A DNA stretch of 61,228 nt from Acidobacteriota bacterium (GCA_003223245.1 QHYI01000158.1:1-61228), one strand, 5' to 3'. Numbered from the stretch's first letter, positions 51,621-60,519 are shown. Made by a program: numbers and translations. Notes: a model not told the origin generated them from the sequence alone.

Positions 51621-52349
51621 CTAAAGCGTCCGCCCGCCATCGACCATCAGCACATGCCCGGTAATGAACTTGGACCGCACCAGGAAAAGAACGCTGTCTG
51701 TGATGTCAGAGGGCTGGCCGGATCGGCGCAGCGGCGCCAGCTTAATGTAGTCAGCCTCCCACTCGGGAGGATCGCCCGCCATAGTGATTGTTCCAGGCGC
51801 GATGGCGTTCACCCGCACTTCGGGAGCCAGCGCTTTCGCCAGCACTTTGGTCAGCATAATCACTCCCGCTTTCGAAACCGAATGCGGAATGTATCCTGTC
51901 CAGCCCAGCAGCCCGCCCGTGTCCGCGAAATTAATGATTACCCCCTGTGCCCTTCTCAGCCAGGGTGCCGCTGCCTGCGCGCAAAAGAAAGGTGCGCGCA
52001 GATTCGTGTCGAGCGCGGCGTCCCAGATTTCCTCGGTCGTGGATACCATACTCGCCGGCAAAAAATTGGCCGCGCTGTTCACCAGAATGTCGAGCCGCCC
52101 AAAGTGTTTTCCGGCTTGGTCAATCAGGCGCTTGATTTCGTCTACGCTGCCAAGATCGGCTCCAAAGGCAACAGCCCGCTTGCCAAGTTTTTCTATTTCC
52201 TTGACGGCATCTTGAGCCTCAGGCTGCGAAGTCCGGTAATGGACGGCAACATCCGCGCCCTCTTCGGCAAGTCTCAACGCCACAGCACGGCCCAGGCGCT
52301 TCGCCGCACCTGTAACCAAGGCCACCTTGCCTTGCAAAGGAAGGCTCAT
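51621..52349 (-). CDS. SDR-family protein with the catalytic tyrosine replaced by histidine
   Basis: 242 residues from ATG 52349. The Rossmann motif is TGAAKRLG (13-20), and ILVNSAANF is the NNAG-equivalent. The catalytic YxxxK position reads H-S-V-S-K with H156 and K160, and the serine region reads INFADTGG. So the usual Tyr and Ser are both absent. The sequence otherwise resembles pteridine-reductase-like SDRs (VRVNAIAPGTI near the end). The single codon CAT would need one change to be tyrosine (TAT). It may be a non-catalytic NADPH-binding protein. It lies 299 nt upstream of aceE on the same strand, with no gene in between. Confidence 0.88.
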   Translation of the reverse strand: MSLPLQGKVALVTGAAKRLGRAVALRLAEEGADVAVHYRTSQPEAQDAVKEIEKLGKRAVAFGADLGSVDEIKRLIDQAGKHFGRLDILVNSAANFLPASMVSTTEEIWDAALDTNLRAPFFCAQAAAPWLRRAQGVIINFADTGGLLGWTGYIPHSVSKAGVIMLTKVLAKALAPEVRVNAIAPGTITMAGDPPEWEADYIKLAPLRRSGQPSDITDSVLFLVRSKFITGHVLMVDGGRTL

Positions 52350-52553
52350 GCACAAAGAAAATATCACGATATATCACGATACGAACACTTTAGCCCGGGC
52401 ACGGCAACTCGATTTGTCGACTCTGGGAACAGCCCCTGCCTCCTACCGATTTACCCTAGCTTTATCGCCGTTAACACTCTTAAGTTCTTTCGCGTCTGGA
52501 AAGCCAGCGGGAAATGGTCCATTTCAAGTTTTGGGTAACATCCGGGGGCCTCA

Positions 52554-54995
52554 ATGAACCGACTCTCCCGATGGCTTGAAGATTTTCTAGCGGACTTGCG
52601 CTTTGGTTTTCGCCAACTATGGCGCAATCCCGTCGTCTCGGCGGTCTGCGTCCTCACCCTTGCTCTGGGCATGGGAGCCAACGCCGCCATTTTCAGCGCC
52701 GTTTACGCCGTGCTCCTTCGCCCTCTTCCCTTCCACGACGCCGGCCGCCTTGTTCTGGTGAACGAATACAATCCGGGAAATGTCGCCAAAACCGGGAGTC
52801 CCTACATCCGTTATCAAACCCGCGTCGCACAAAACACGGTGTTTGAAGAAACCGGCGGCTATTGGGACGTCAGCGGCGGCGACGGCATCGTATTTGGGGG
52901 CAGCGGCTCAGCCGAACGCCTCCAATTCTCTGTCGTCACGAACAGTTTCTTCTCCATACTCGGCGTGCAGCCATCACTCGGAAGGGCCTTTACCGCAGCG
53001 GAAGCCGTCCCCGGCGCCTCCGCGAAAGTTTTTCTTGCCAGCAATTCCCTGTGGCGTCGTCAACTGGGCGGCGATTCCGCAGCCGTTGGAAGGACCTATC
53101 TCCTCGATGGCGAGTCCTACACTCTAATTGGAGTTCAGCCTGCCGACTTTCATTTTCCGGCCGCCTGCGACATTTGGCTTCCCATTGGTGTTCTCGGAAG
53201 GCGACTCCCTGAAGACCGCGTCTCGCACCAGTTCTGGATGATCGGCCGCCTTCACAAAGGATTCACCGTCTCCCAAGCGCAATCGGAACTGAACGGCATT
53301 CAGCGGCAACTTGCGCTTGCCTACCCAAATACCGACGCAAACTGGCTGGTCGTCGTCAAGCCTTTGCTCGAAGAATTCGTCGGCAATGTCCGAACTTCCC
53401 TATGGGTCCTCCTCGCTGCAGCGGGCTTCGTCCTTCTCATCGCTTGCACCAATGTAATCATCCTCTTGCTGGCCCGCGCGGTTGCCCGCGAAAAGGAGTT
53501 TGCTCTTCGCGGTGCACTCGGTGCCGCTCGCGCTCGCCTCCTGCGCCAGTCGCTGACCGAAAGCCTGCTGCTTGTCTGCGCCGGCACGGCTCTCGCACTG
53601 CTTTTCGCAAAAGCAGACCTCGGCGTCATCGTAGCTCTCAGCGCCGGCAGCATTCCTCGCTTTGAACAGCCGCGCATCAATGGCGCGGTCCTCGCTTTCG
53701 CCGCATTGTTAGCTCTCGCGAGTACGCTCCTTGTGGGCATCGCGCCCGGCTTCCATGCTTCCAAGGTTTCGTTCCTCCTCGAGTCTCTCCAGCAGGGCCA
53801 GCGCGCCGGGCTCCCTGGTCATGGCGCGAACATGAGAAGCATCCTCGTAATTTCCGAAGTCGCCCTGACATTTCTCTTGCTCTCCGGCGCGGGTCTGATG
53901 CTCCGCAGCTTCGCCGAACTTCGAAAAGTGGATCTCGGTTTCCGCGCAGAAAATCTCGTCACCATGAAGATCGCTCTGCCCGACGCGCTTTATCCTAAAA
54001 CCGAGCAGCGGGCCTCGTTCCTGCGCGAACTCTTGCAGCAGCTCAACTCCACTCCAGGCATTCAACTCGCTGCGGCTGCCAGCCGCCTCCCTCTTGCGGG
54101 TGAAGGCAATTGGGGCGGCATTAACATTGTCGGACGTCCGCTGCTTGACTCCGCTCATGCGCCAACGGTTGAGCGCCGCGCCGTCAGCGCCAACTACTTC
54201 CGAACGCTCGGCATTCCTCTCCTGCGCGGCCGAGAGTTCATCGAAGCCGACGTCGCGGCAGGCCGCCACGTCGCGGTCATTAATCAAGTGATGGCCAACC
54301 AATTCTGGCCCAGCGCCGATCCCATCGGCCAGCGCATCGTCAGTCCTTATCATCCCGAAAACGTGAGCGAAATCATCGGAGTGGTAGGCAACGTGAAGGA
54401 CTTCGCCCTGGATCGAGAGAGCCCTCCCGAAATGTACACGCCCTACAGCTGGTGGGAAACAATGAATCTCGTTCTTCGCGGAACTGCCGATTCGGCAAGT
54501 CTTGTTGCCGCCGTCCGCAACCAGGTTGCCTCCCTCGACAGGCAAGTTCCCATCTACGAAATCACCCGCCTGGAGGATCTCGTCACGCATTCGATCTCGC
54601 GCCAGCGCTTTGAATTGTCTCTCCTCGCCTGGTTTGCTTCACTTGCCCTCGCGCTGGCAGCGGTCGGCATCTATGGTCTGGTTTCCTTCACCGTCAGCCG
54701 TCGCACGCACGAAATCGGCGTGCGCATGGCCCTCGGCGCTCATCCCCGGAGCATTCTCGCTCTCATCCTGGCGCAAGGGATGAGGCTCGTCCTGCTCGGC
54801 CTTGCCGCCGGCCTGGCGGCCTCCTTCGGGATGACGCGTCTCATGAGCAGTCTTCTCTTTCGCGTCCATCCTTTCGATCCGCTCAGCCTCGGTGCGGTCG
54901 CGCTGGTTCTTGCAAGTATTGCGGCTCTTGCCTGCTTCCTCCCCGCTCGCCGCGCCACGCGCGTGGACCCCATGGCCGCGCTTCGCATCGAATGA
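52554..54995 (+). CDS. full-length ADOP-type ABC permease
   Basis: 813 residues. Helix 1 (NPVVSAVCVLTLALGMGANAAIFS) precedes a MacB-type periplasmic domain (about 50-260). The first FtsX domain has three helices (about 285-415, with AAAGFVLLIACTNVIILLLARAVAREKEFALRGALGAARARLLRQSL). A second periplasmic domain follows (about 440-660). The last FtsX domain (about 690-805) has LALAAVGIYGLVSFTVSRRTHEIGVRMALGAHPRSILALILAQGM and ends RVDPMAALRIE. Such permeases are abundant in Acidobacteria and lack adjacent ATPases, as here. The function is not established. It serves as the intact comparison for the deleted copy at 8332-9450. Confidence 0.92.
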   Translation: MNRLSRWLEDFLADLRFGFRQLWRNPVVSAVCVLTLALGMGANAAIFSAVYAVLLRPLPFHDAGRLVLVNEYNPGNVAKTGSPYIRYQTRVAQNTVFEETGGYWDVSGGDGIVFGGSGSAERLQFSVVTNSFFSILGVQPSLGRAFTAAEAVPGASAKVFLASNSLWRRQLGGDSAAVGRTYLLDGESYTLIGVQPADFHFPAACDIWLPIGVLGRRLPEDRVSHQFWMIGRLHKGFTVSQAQSELNGIQRQLALAYPNTDANWLVVVKPLLEEFVGNVRTSLWVLLAAAGFVLLIACTNVIILLLARAVAREKEFALRGALGAARARLLRQSLTESLLLVCAGTALALLFAKADLGVIVALSAGSIPRFEQPRINGAVLAFAALLALASTLLVGIAPGFHASKVSFLLESLQQGQRAGLPGHGANMRSILVISEVALTFLLLSGAGLMLRSFAELRKVDLGFRAENLVTMKIALPDALYPKTEQRASFLRELLQQLNSTPGIQLAAAASRLPLAGEGNWGGINIVGRPLLDSAHAPTVERRAVSANYFRTLGIPLLRGREFIEADVAAGRHVAVINQVMANQFWPSADPIGQRIVSPYHPENVSEIIGVVGNVKDFALDRESPPEMYTPYSWWETMNLVLRGTADSASLVAAVRNQVASLDRQVPIYEITRLEDLVTHSISRQRFELSLLAWFASLALALAAVGIYGLVSFTVSRRTHEIGVRMALGAHPRSILALILAQGMRLVLLGLAAGLAASFGMTRLMSSLLFRVHPFDPLSLGAVALVLASIAALACFLPARRATRVDPMAALRIE

Positions 54996-55152
54996 CGTTC
55001 TCTGAATCGGTGCCTTACCGCTTCGGGCGCGAACCTGACAGGAATCGGCTCGACATGCATCTAAGTTAAGTTATGAACGCCCTTCCCTAATCCTTTGGGC
55101 CATCGCAGGCCCGGTGTAGAATCCCCCTTTTCTTCAACTTGGAGGCTAGTTC

Positions 55153-55869
55153 TTGAACCTCGATCTGCTCGCCGTTGCCGCTCATCCCGACGATGTGGAA
55201 CTCACCTGCGGCGGCACACTGCTAAAGATGGCTCAACTCGGCTATAAAACGGGGATTCTCGACTTGACCGCAGGTGAGATGGGCACGCGAGGCACCCCGA
55301 AGATCCGCGCCAAAGAAGCCGCTAAAGCAGCTAAGCTCCTGCGCGTGAGCTGGCGCGACACCCTGGGCGTACCCGACTCCGACGTTCATTCCTCCAGGAA
55401 ATACAAGCTGCGCCTCGCAGGAGTCATTCGCCAGCTTCGTCCCAAAACGGTCATCCTGCCCTATTGGGAAGCGCGCCATCCCGACCACTACCATGCGTCC
55501 ACTTTAGGGTACGAGGGATGCTTCTTAGCCGGTCTCAAGCAATTGCCAATCGGCGGTGAAGCCTACCGCCCATTCAAAATTCTTTATTCCGTGGCCTACG
55601 CCGGCGTTCGGCCCACGTTTGTCGTGGACATTTCCGCGCAATACGAGGAACGCCGCAAAGCCATTCTGGCCTTTGCCTCGCAGTTCCGTCCCCGCAAGAA
55701 CGAGCGCGCCAGTAAAGTTCATTTGGCGATCGACAGGCTCGAAGAAGAGATGAACCAATTGGCCAGGCACTATGGCCAAATGGTTGGAGTTCAATACGGC
55801 GAGCCGTTTCTGCAAAGGGAGTTAATGAAAGTAGAAGATGTTGTGAATATCGAAGTTCGTTCTATTTAG
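55153..55869 (+). CDS. bshB1: BshB1-type N-acetyl-glucosaminyl-malate deacetylase (PIG-L family)
   Basis: 238 residues from TTG 55153, with GGAGG 7 nt upstream. The family zinc motif is AAHPDDVELTCGGTLLKM, and EMGTRGTPKIRAKEA and RHPDHYHAS match BshB1 blocks. It should deacetylate GlcNAc-malate in bacillithiol synthesis, known in Firmicutes and present in Bacteroidetes and Acidobacteria. Related enzymes deacetylate other sugars, so the precise substrate is inferred. bshA and bshC are not in the window. A hairpin element follows at 55890-55935. Confidence 0.88.
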   Translation: MNLDLLAVAAHPDDVELTCGGTLLKMAQLGYKTGILDLTAGEMGTRGTPKIRAKEAAKAAKLLRVSWRDTLGVPDSDVHSSRKYKLRLAGVIRQLRPKTVILPYWEARHPDHYHASTLGYEGCFLAGLKQLPIGGEAYRPFKILYSVAYAGVRPTFVVDISAQYEERRKAILAFASQFRPRKNERASKVHLAIDRLEEEMNQLARHYGQMVGVQYGEPFLQRELMKVEDVVNIEVRSI

Positions 55870-55884
55870 CAAGCTGTCGAAGGA

Positions 55885-55935
55885 AGCGCTTTTAGGAAGC
55901 CGGGGTTCAGCCCCGCGTAAGCGCTTTGCTGGGAA
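55885..55935 (+). repeat. nested hairpin after bshB1
   Basis: An inner stem GGGG-TTCAG-CCCC near 55902-55914 lies between two copies of AAGCGCTT, a self-complementary 8-mer. It could end the bshB1 transcript or be a member of the TTCA-loop palindromic repeats seen at 58155-58173. Confidence 0.45.
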
Positions 55936-55991
55936 AGCAGGTTCGGGGTCGCAAGTTTACGAAAGCATTTTCTCGGCTGTCCGCTAGGGCC

Positions 55992-56204
55992 TTAGTAGGA
56001 TTCCTCTTCCTGAGCCGGCGAAAAGCCTTGAATGGTTTGGCCCTTGCTGCTTCGTTCCACCTTCACGCGAACCTGCGCTTCTCCTTCCGCGCCCGATTTA
56101 CGAAGCACCGCCATCGTATGCAAAGCCTCTGAATAGAGGCGCGTTACCAGGTATATATCCCCGGTGGCGTCTTTCCTCCAGAGCTGCCCTACCTGAATTT
56201 TCAT
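55992..56204 (-). CDS. small conserved hypothetical protein, 70 aa
   Basis: 70 residues from ATG 56204 (MKIQVGQLWRKDATGDIYLV), with a beta-rich first half and a charged tail ending FSPAQEEESY. I recall similar short proteins (VGQLWRKD, then LVTxLYxEALxxxAVLRK) in acidobacterial genomes, but cannot name a function. No signal peptide. It is transcribed against the M48 gene, whose start is about 300 bp away, and the shared intergenic region has no other gene. Confidence 0.6.
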   Translation of the reverse strand: MKIQVGQLWRKDATGDIYLVTRLYSEALHTMAVLRKSGAEGEAQVRVKVERSSKGQTIQGFSPAQEEESY

Positions 56205-56501
56205 TCGACTCGCAGTCAAAGTGAGTTAGAGTCCGCTTGACTCTGAATGTAGAGTGCGTCCCAAAGGGTGTCAACTGGCCCTGCCGGTGCCCGTTCCCCA
56301 GCAGCACTTTTCGGCCATCATGCCCCTCCCCTCAACCTCGGGAGCCTCTACCGGGCTGGCTTCATGGCTCCAAAATGCAGTATTTGCCTTCGTCGTAGCG
56401 CTCCGGATAACCTTCTTTCCCGAGCTAACATCACAATGCCTGGAAGATTACAAGCCCCCCCTACTATTTGGGGTGTATACTACAGGCAGGCAGAGGTGCT
56501 T

Positions 56502-57629
56502 ATGAACGCCATCCTGAGGCAGACCCTGAGTTTTATGCTCGGCAGTGCCCTCCTGGCAATACCGGTCTTCGCATCCCCGCAGAGCCAGGATCCCCCTCCA
56601 CAGGATCCCTCTAAGACAACGCAGCAGGCTACGCAACCGCAAGCGCAGCAACCGGGCTCTGAGCAGCCTGTGCCCCAGAAGGATACCGTCAACCCCAGGA
56701 ACTCGAGAGAAGACGTTGACGCTATTGGCAGCCGCAAGGTCAGTTGCCACATGAACTGGTTTTCGATCGAGAAGGAAATCGCTCTTGGCAAGGGCCTCGC
56801 CCAGGAAGTCGAGCGCTCCTCGAAACTGATTGACGACCCGGTTGTCACCGAGTATGTCAATCGCGTGGGGCAAAATCTGGTGCGCAACTCCGACGCGCGG
56901 GTTCCTTTCACGATCAAAGTGATCGATTCGGATGAAGTGAACGCCTTCGCCCTTCCCGGGGGCTTCTTTTATGTGAACAGCGGCTTGATCCTTCGCGCGC
57001 AGGAAGAAGCGGAACTCGCCGGTGTCATGGCTCATGAAATTTCACACGTGACCGCGCGCCACGGCACTTGCCAGGCGACCAAGGGCGAATTGATGCAGTT
57101 GGCGTCGATTCCCGCGATGATTTTCATTCCTTACACTTGGGCGGGATACGCCATGTATCAGGGCCTGAACATGGCCATCCCCCTGACTTTCCTGAAGTTT
57201 TCGCGCGACGCCGAACGCGAGGCCGATTTCCTCGGAATTCAGTACATGTACAAGGCGGGTTACGATCCCAACGCGTATGTGAGCTTCTTCGAGCGCATCC
57301 AAGCCGACGAAAAGCGCCGCCCAGGCACCATCCCGAAGGTTTTCTCCACGCATCCACCAACACCGGAGCGCATCGAGAACACACAAAAAGAAATTGCGCG
57401 CATTCTTCCGGCTCGCCAGGAATACATCGTCACCACGTCAGAATTTGACCAAGTGAAGGCTCGCCTCCGCAACATCATGTTCTCGCGCAAGGTCACCGAT
57501 GCAAAGGACAAGCCGACGCTGCGCACTAAGGCCGAACAAAAGAAGCAGCCAAACGGCAACGATCCCCATAGCACCACCGATGACGACCGCCCGACGCTCA
57601 AGCGCCGGCCCGATTCTTCTCAGCCTTAG
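56502..57629 (+). CDS. M48-family zinc metalloprotease, exported
   Basis: 375 residues from ATG 56502, with AGAGGTG upstream and a TATACT -10 at about 56476. A signal peptide (MLGSALLAIPVFASPQ) precedes a P/Q-rich linker. The peptidase domain has the zinc motif HEISH (H178, E179, H182) in VMAHEISHVTARH and the third ligand in EREADFLGIQYM. It resembles BepA/YggG/LoiP-type outer-membrane quality-control proteases. No TPR domain follows, so it is closer to LoiP. The C-terminus ends with a lysine/aspartate-rich tail (KKQPNGNDPHS...). An open frame further upstream, to 56268, is not used. Confidence 0.92.
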   Translation: MNAILRQTLSFMLGSALLAIPVFASPQSQDPPPQDPSKTTQQATQPQAQQPGSEQPVPQKDTVNPRNSREDVDAIGSRKVSCHMNWFSIEKEIALGKGLAQEVERSSKLIDDPVVTEYVNRVGQNLVRNSDARVPFTIKVIDSDEVNAFALPGGFFYVNSGLILRAQEEAELAGVMAHEISHVTARHGTCQATKGELMQLASIPAMIFIPYTWAGYAMYQGLNMAIPLTFLKFSRDAEREADFLGIQYMYKAGYDPNAYVSFFERIQADEKRRPGTIPKVFSTHPPTPERIENTQKEIARILPARQEYIVTTSEFDQVKARLRNIMFSRKVTDAKDKPTLRTKAEQKKQPNGNDPHSTTDDDRPTLKRRPDSSQP

Positions 57630-57788
57630 TTTTTTTGGAGTGCGGTTTACCTTGCTTACCCTCGGATACGAAGATAAGAAGGGCTGGCGCTTTCTTTTGC
57701 CTTGTCGCTTGCCATATACTGTGTGCCATTCAATCTTGGCCACCTAGCTGGCGGTCAGAAACAACAAGCGGTAATTCTGGGTGCCGAC

Positions 57789-58121
57789 ATGTCTAAATCA
57801 AAAATTCTTTGGGCCTTTGTTCTGGGAGTGGTCAGCTCCGTCCTCTTGTTCGAGGCGAAAATCAATCTGGCGTACAGCCCGCTGTGGAGCAGAATCCCTC
57901 ATGTGCTTACTGCGCCCGGAACGCATCTGGTCTCTGCCCTCAACACGCCCGGCGCTCTCATGGCCGACTGGACAAAATTCTGGGCAACGGTTGCTTTCAT
58001 CTGCAATCTTTTGATCTACACCTTCTTCTGGTACGCCCTCTTCACGGCAATAGGCTACCTTCGCACGCGCCAGAATCCCTACGACCGCGAAAACACCCTC
58101 GTGCCACCGCTCACGCGCTAA
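57789..58121 (+). CDS. small membrane protein, 110 aa
   Basis: 110 residues from ATG 57789. Two helices: ILWAFVLGVVSSVLLFEAKIN (about 5-25) and FICNLLIYTFFWYALFTAIGYL (about 70-92), joined by a loop of about 45 residues and followed by a short charged tail (RTRQNPYDRENTLVPPLTR). No domain recognised. It lies 160 nt after the M48 gene on the same strand but with its own leader. Confidence 0.65.
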   Translation: MSKSKILWAFVLGVVSSVLLFEAKINLAYSPLWSRIPHVLTAPGTHLVSALNTPGALMADWTKFWATVAFICNLLIYTFFWYALFTAIGYLRTRQNPYDRENTLVPPLTR

Positions 58122-58145
58122 TCCGCTTCGCCCGTCTTCATGGCT

Positions 58146-58223
58146 CCTGTAGAGGCCGGGCATTCAGCCCGGCTCTCCGCCTTTGCCCCTGTAGGGCACG
58201 GCATGCCGGGCCCGCCTCTGTAG
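58146..58223 (+). repeat. TGTAG-led palindromic repeats, cluster before trmO
   Basis: CCTGTAG (58146-58152) introduces a perfect stem GCCGGGC (58155-58161), ATTCA, GCCCGGC (58167-58173). A second CCTGTAG (58188-58194) introduces a palindrome CGGCATGCCG (58199-58208) with flanking GGC and GGGCCC. A third TGTAG lies at 58219-58223. Confidence 0.7.
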
Positions 58224-58226
58224 CTT

Positions 58227-58232
58227 TACAAT
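58227..58232 (+). promoter_or_regulatory. -10 of trmO, short or absent leader
   Basis: TACAAT (58227-58232) is nine bases upstream of ATG 58242, and no Shine-Dalgarno is seen. This gives a leader of about 2 nt. Confidence 0.45.
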
Positions 58233-58241
58233 AGAGCTCCG

Positions 58242-58703
58242 ATGACGCCCAAAAAACGAACTCGCGGCCCTATGCGCCCGCGTGACCACGCCGGCAAACC
58301 TGCGCGCCTTCTTCCCATTGGCGTGATCCGCTCCAGCATCAAAAAACGCAGCGAAGCGCCCAAACAAGCTTCCGAGGGCGCGCCCGACGCCTGGTTGGAA
58401 GTGCGTCCGCTGGTGGCACGGGCCCTGGATGGGTTGAAGCCCGGCGACGAAATTATCGTTGTGACTTGGCTGCATCGAGCCCGGCGCGATGTGTTGCAGG
58501 TTCATCCGCGCTCGGACCCGCACCGTCCGCTGACCGGCGTTTTCGCCACGCGCTCTCCGGACCGGCCCAACCCGCTGGGTCTTCATCGCGTCACCGTGCG
58601 CGAAGTCGCCGAGAACCGCCTGCGCATCGGCCCCATCGAAGCCATCGACGGTACCCCCGTCGTCGACATCAAACCCGTCCTCTGTGCCATCCAACGCCCT
58701 TGA
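58242..58703 (+). CDS. trmO: tRNA (adenine(37)-N6)-methyltransferase, TrmO/TsaA-like
   Basis: 153 residues. The TsaA/UPF0066 motifs are clear: RLLPIGVIRSSIKKRSEAPKQ near 23-43, then GLKPGDEIIVVTWLHRA, then GVFATRSPDRPNPLGLHRVTVREV, with RSPDRPNPLG the invariant block. TrmO methylates N6-threonylcarbamoyladenosine at position 37 of tRNA(Thr) using S-adenosylmethionine. A basic N-terminal tail (about 20 residues) precedes the domain. It lies between two clusters of palindromic repeats. Confidence 0.9.
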   Translation: MTPKKRTRGPMRPRDHAGKPARLLPIGVIRSSIKKRSEAPKQASEGAPDAWLEVRPLVARALDGLKPGDEIIVVTWLHRARRDVLQVHPRSDPHRPLTGVFATRSPDRPNPLGLHRVTVREVAENRLRIGPIEAIDGTPVVDIKPVLCAIQRP

Positions 58704-58724
58704 CGCCACGCTTCATTTTGTACC

Positions 58725-58783
58725 GCCGGCATGTTGCCGGCTCCTTTTTGTAGGCTACGACACGTCGTGCCCGTCTCTGTAGG
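58725..58783 (+). repeat. TGTAG-led palindromic repeats, cluster after trmO
   Basis: GCCGGCA (58725-58731), TGT, TGCCGGC (58735-58741) is a perfect stem. TGTAG (58749-58753) is followed by ACGAC-AC-GTCGT (58757-58768), another stem. A further TGTAGG lies at 58778-58783. Confidence 0.7.
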
Positions 58784-58804
58784 AAGAGTCTAAAAACCAA
58801 GGCC

Positions 58805-59193
58805 TTGCAAATGGACAAAAAGGAAGTTGAAACGCCGAACTGGGCTCAGCGAGAATCGGGTGAGAATCACTCAAGGCCGAACGCACAATTCGAAGATTTG
58901 GGCACCAATACGCTTGATGGCATTCTGGTTCACGGCTACCGCAGAACCGTGACTCTCCGCTCAAAGGCCAGCGGCACCGGCGAACCCGTTGCAGTCACAG
59001 ACGAGTATTGGTATTCCGAGGAGCTTCATCTCAACCTGCTCGCGAACCATGCCGATCCGCGCACGGGCAAGCTTACCGTTACGGTGACGCCCCGACGATG
59101 CCCGGCGAAACGATTGATCGCAACGAACCTTCCGGCGATCTGTTCCAGATTCCATCCGGCTACAAGTTGGTGGACATGACGCCCCCAGAATGA
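58805..59193 (+). pseudogene. C-terminal fragment of a secreted hypothetical protein, frameshifted
   Basis: In one frame about 58861-59090 encodes NAQFEDLGTNTLDGILVHGYRRTVTL and then VTDEYWYSEELHLNLLANHADPRTGKL. It looks like the C-terminal region of a common acidobacterial exported protein. The frame then shifts by one: MPGETIDRNEPSGDLFQIPSG and YKLVDMTPPE follow in the other frame, ending at 59193. An N-terminal part and signal peptide are missing. Homologue recall is from memory only. Confidence 0.6.
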
Positions 59194-59595
59194 GGCGCGG
59201 ACGACGGTCAATGGTCCTGATTGGACGCCAAAAGCATCCAAATCCGTAGGAATCTTCACTTTTCGTAGACTAGCCAGGCGGTCGCGAGCGCCGCGGCTTT
59301 GGTGAGCAGACTCCTCCTGCCCCACAGGATGCGTATCGGAGATTTATTTTGGCTTGGGTGGCTTGGTGTCTGGCGCCGCGGGCGGCGGCCTTCCCGTAAT
59401 CGTTGAATCACCGGTCACCGATCACGGATTACGGGCCACCGATCAGCGATCACGGCTTACCATCGCGGCATCGGAATCATCAAAACCCCTAGACCAGCCT
59501 GCCCCGGATATATATGATTATGCAGAAGCTAGCGACGCCATCCGTCGCTGTCCCAGCCTGCCTGTGTCCGGCGTGGGTCCCTCAGGAGGCACAAC
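59194..59595. other. 402-bp gap with a simple repeat
   Basis: No gene. Bases about 59407-59462 contain repeated units of GATCACGG/ATCACCG type (for example CCGATCACGG and GCGATCACGG). The end of the gap contains the AGGAGG ribosome-binding site of the NmrA-like gene. Confidence 0.55.
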
Positions 59596-60519
59596 ATGAT
59601 TTTGGTAACCGGTGCAAGCGGCACGATGGGGAAAGCCGTCTTGAACGAGGTAGCCAAGGAAGCGGCAAAAAGCGGCGAAAACTACCGCGCCATGTTTCGC
59701 TCGGCCACCGAGGCGGCCAAAGCTCCTACAGGAACTTCAACCGTCATCGCCGATTTCAGCAAGAAAAACACTCTTCCTTCTGCGCTTCGCAACGTCACCA
59801 GCGTCTACCTGGTCTGTTCGCCAATTCCCCAGTTGATCGAGTTGGAATGGAACATGATCGATGCTTGCGTTAACGCTGGCGTGGGTCACATCGTTTTGAG
59901 TTCCGCTATGGGCGCGCGTGAATACCGCAAATCCTTCCCGAGCTGGCACCGCCGCGTGGAGGACAAACTCAAGTCTACGAAGATCTCCTACACCATTCTT
60001 CGCCCCAACAGCTTCCATCAAAATGTACTGACCTACTACGCGCCCTCAATCCGCTCGCAAAGTGTTTTTCATGCGTCCATGGATAATGCTCGTGTTAGCT
60101 TCCTCGATGTGCGCGATATCGCGGTGGTGGCCGCGAAATCCTTGGCCGGCGGCGAGCACTCCGGCAAAACCTATGAACTGAATGGGCCGGAAGCGTTAAC
60201 TTACTCGGAGCTCGCCGAAAAAATTACAAGGCACGCAGGCCGCCCCGTGCAATACGTGGATATTCCTGCCGACGTGCAACGCAAAGCCATGCTCGACCGC
60301 GGCATGCCCGAATGGCAGGCGGACGCGCTGCTTGATCTCCAGGAGTACTACGTCAAAGGCAAAGGCGGCCATGTCGATGGCTTGCTCGAGCAGCTTATCC
60401 GTCGCCCGGCCATCACCATGGATCAGTTCTTAACCGAATTCGGGGGCGAATTCCGCCCGCAACCCGAAGTGAAAGGACCAGTAGAAGTCAAGCCGCAAAC
60501 CGAAGCCGCCACGGCCTGA
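59596..60519 (+). CDS. NmrA-like NAD(P)-binding protein
   Basis: 307 residues, ATG with AGGAGG upstream. The Rossmann motif is VTGASGTMGKAVL (GxxGxxG, near 5-11). It continues with the atypical-SDR order: VTSVYLVCSPIPQLIELEWNMIDACVNAGVGHIVLSSAMGA, then YTILRPNSFHQNVL, FLDVRDIAVVAAKSLA and YELNGPEALTYSELAEKI. These features fit the NmrA/QOR2 group, which bind NAD(P) and act as redox sensors or quinone reductases. The C-terminus ends with a P/E/K-rich tail. Both neighbours are gaps. Confidence 0.9.
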   Translation: MILVTGASGTMGKAVLNEVAKEAAKSGENYRAMFRSATEAAKAPTGTSTVIADFSKKNTLPSALRNVTSVYLVCSPIPQLIELEWNMIDACVNAGVGHIVLSSAMGAREYRKSFPSWHRRVEDKLKSTKISYTILRPNSFHQNVLTYYAPSIRSQSVFHASMDNARVSFLDVRDIAVVAAKSLAGGEHSGKTYELNGPEALTYSELAEKITRHAGRPVQYVDIPADVQRKAMLDRGMPEWQADALLDLQEYYVKGKGGHVDGLLEQLIRRPAITMDQFLTEFGGEFRPQPEVKGPVEVKPQTEAATA

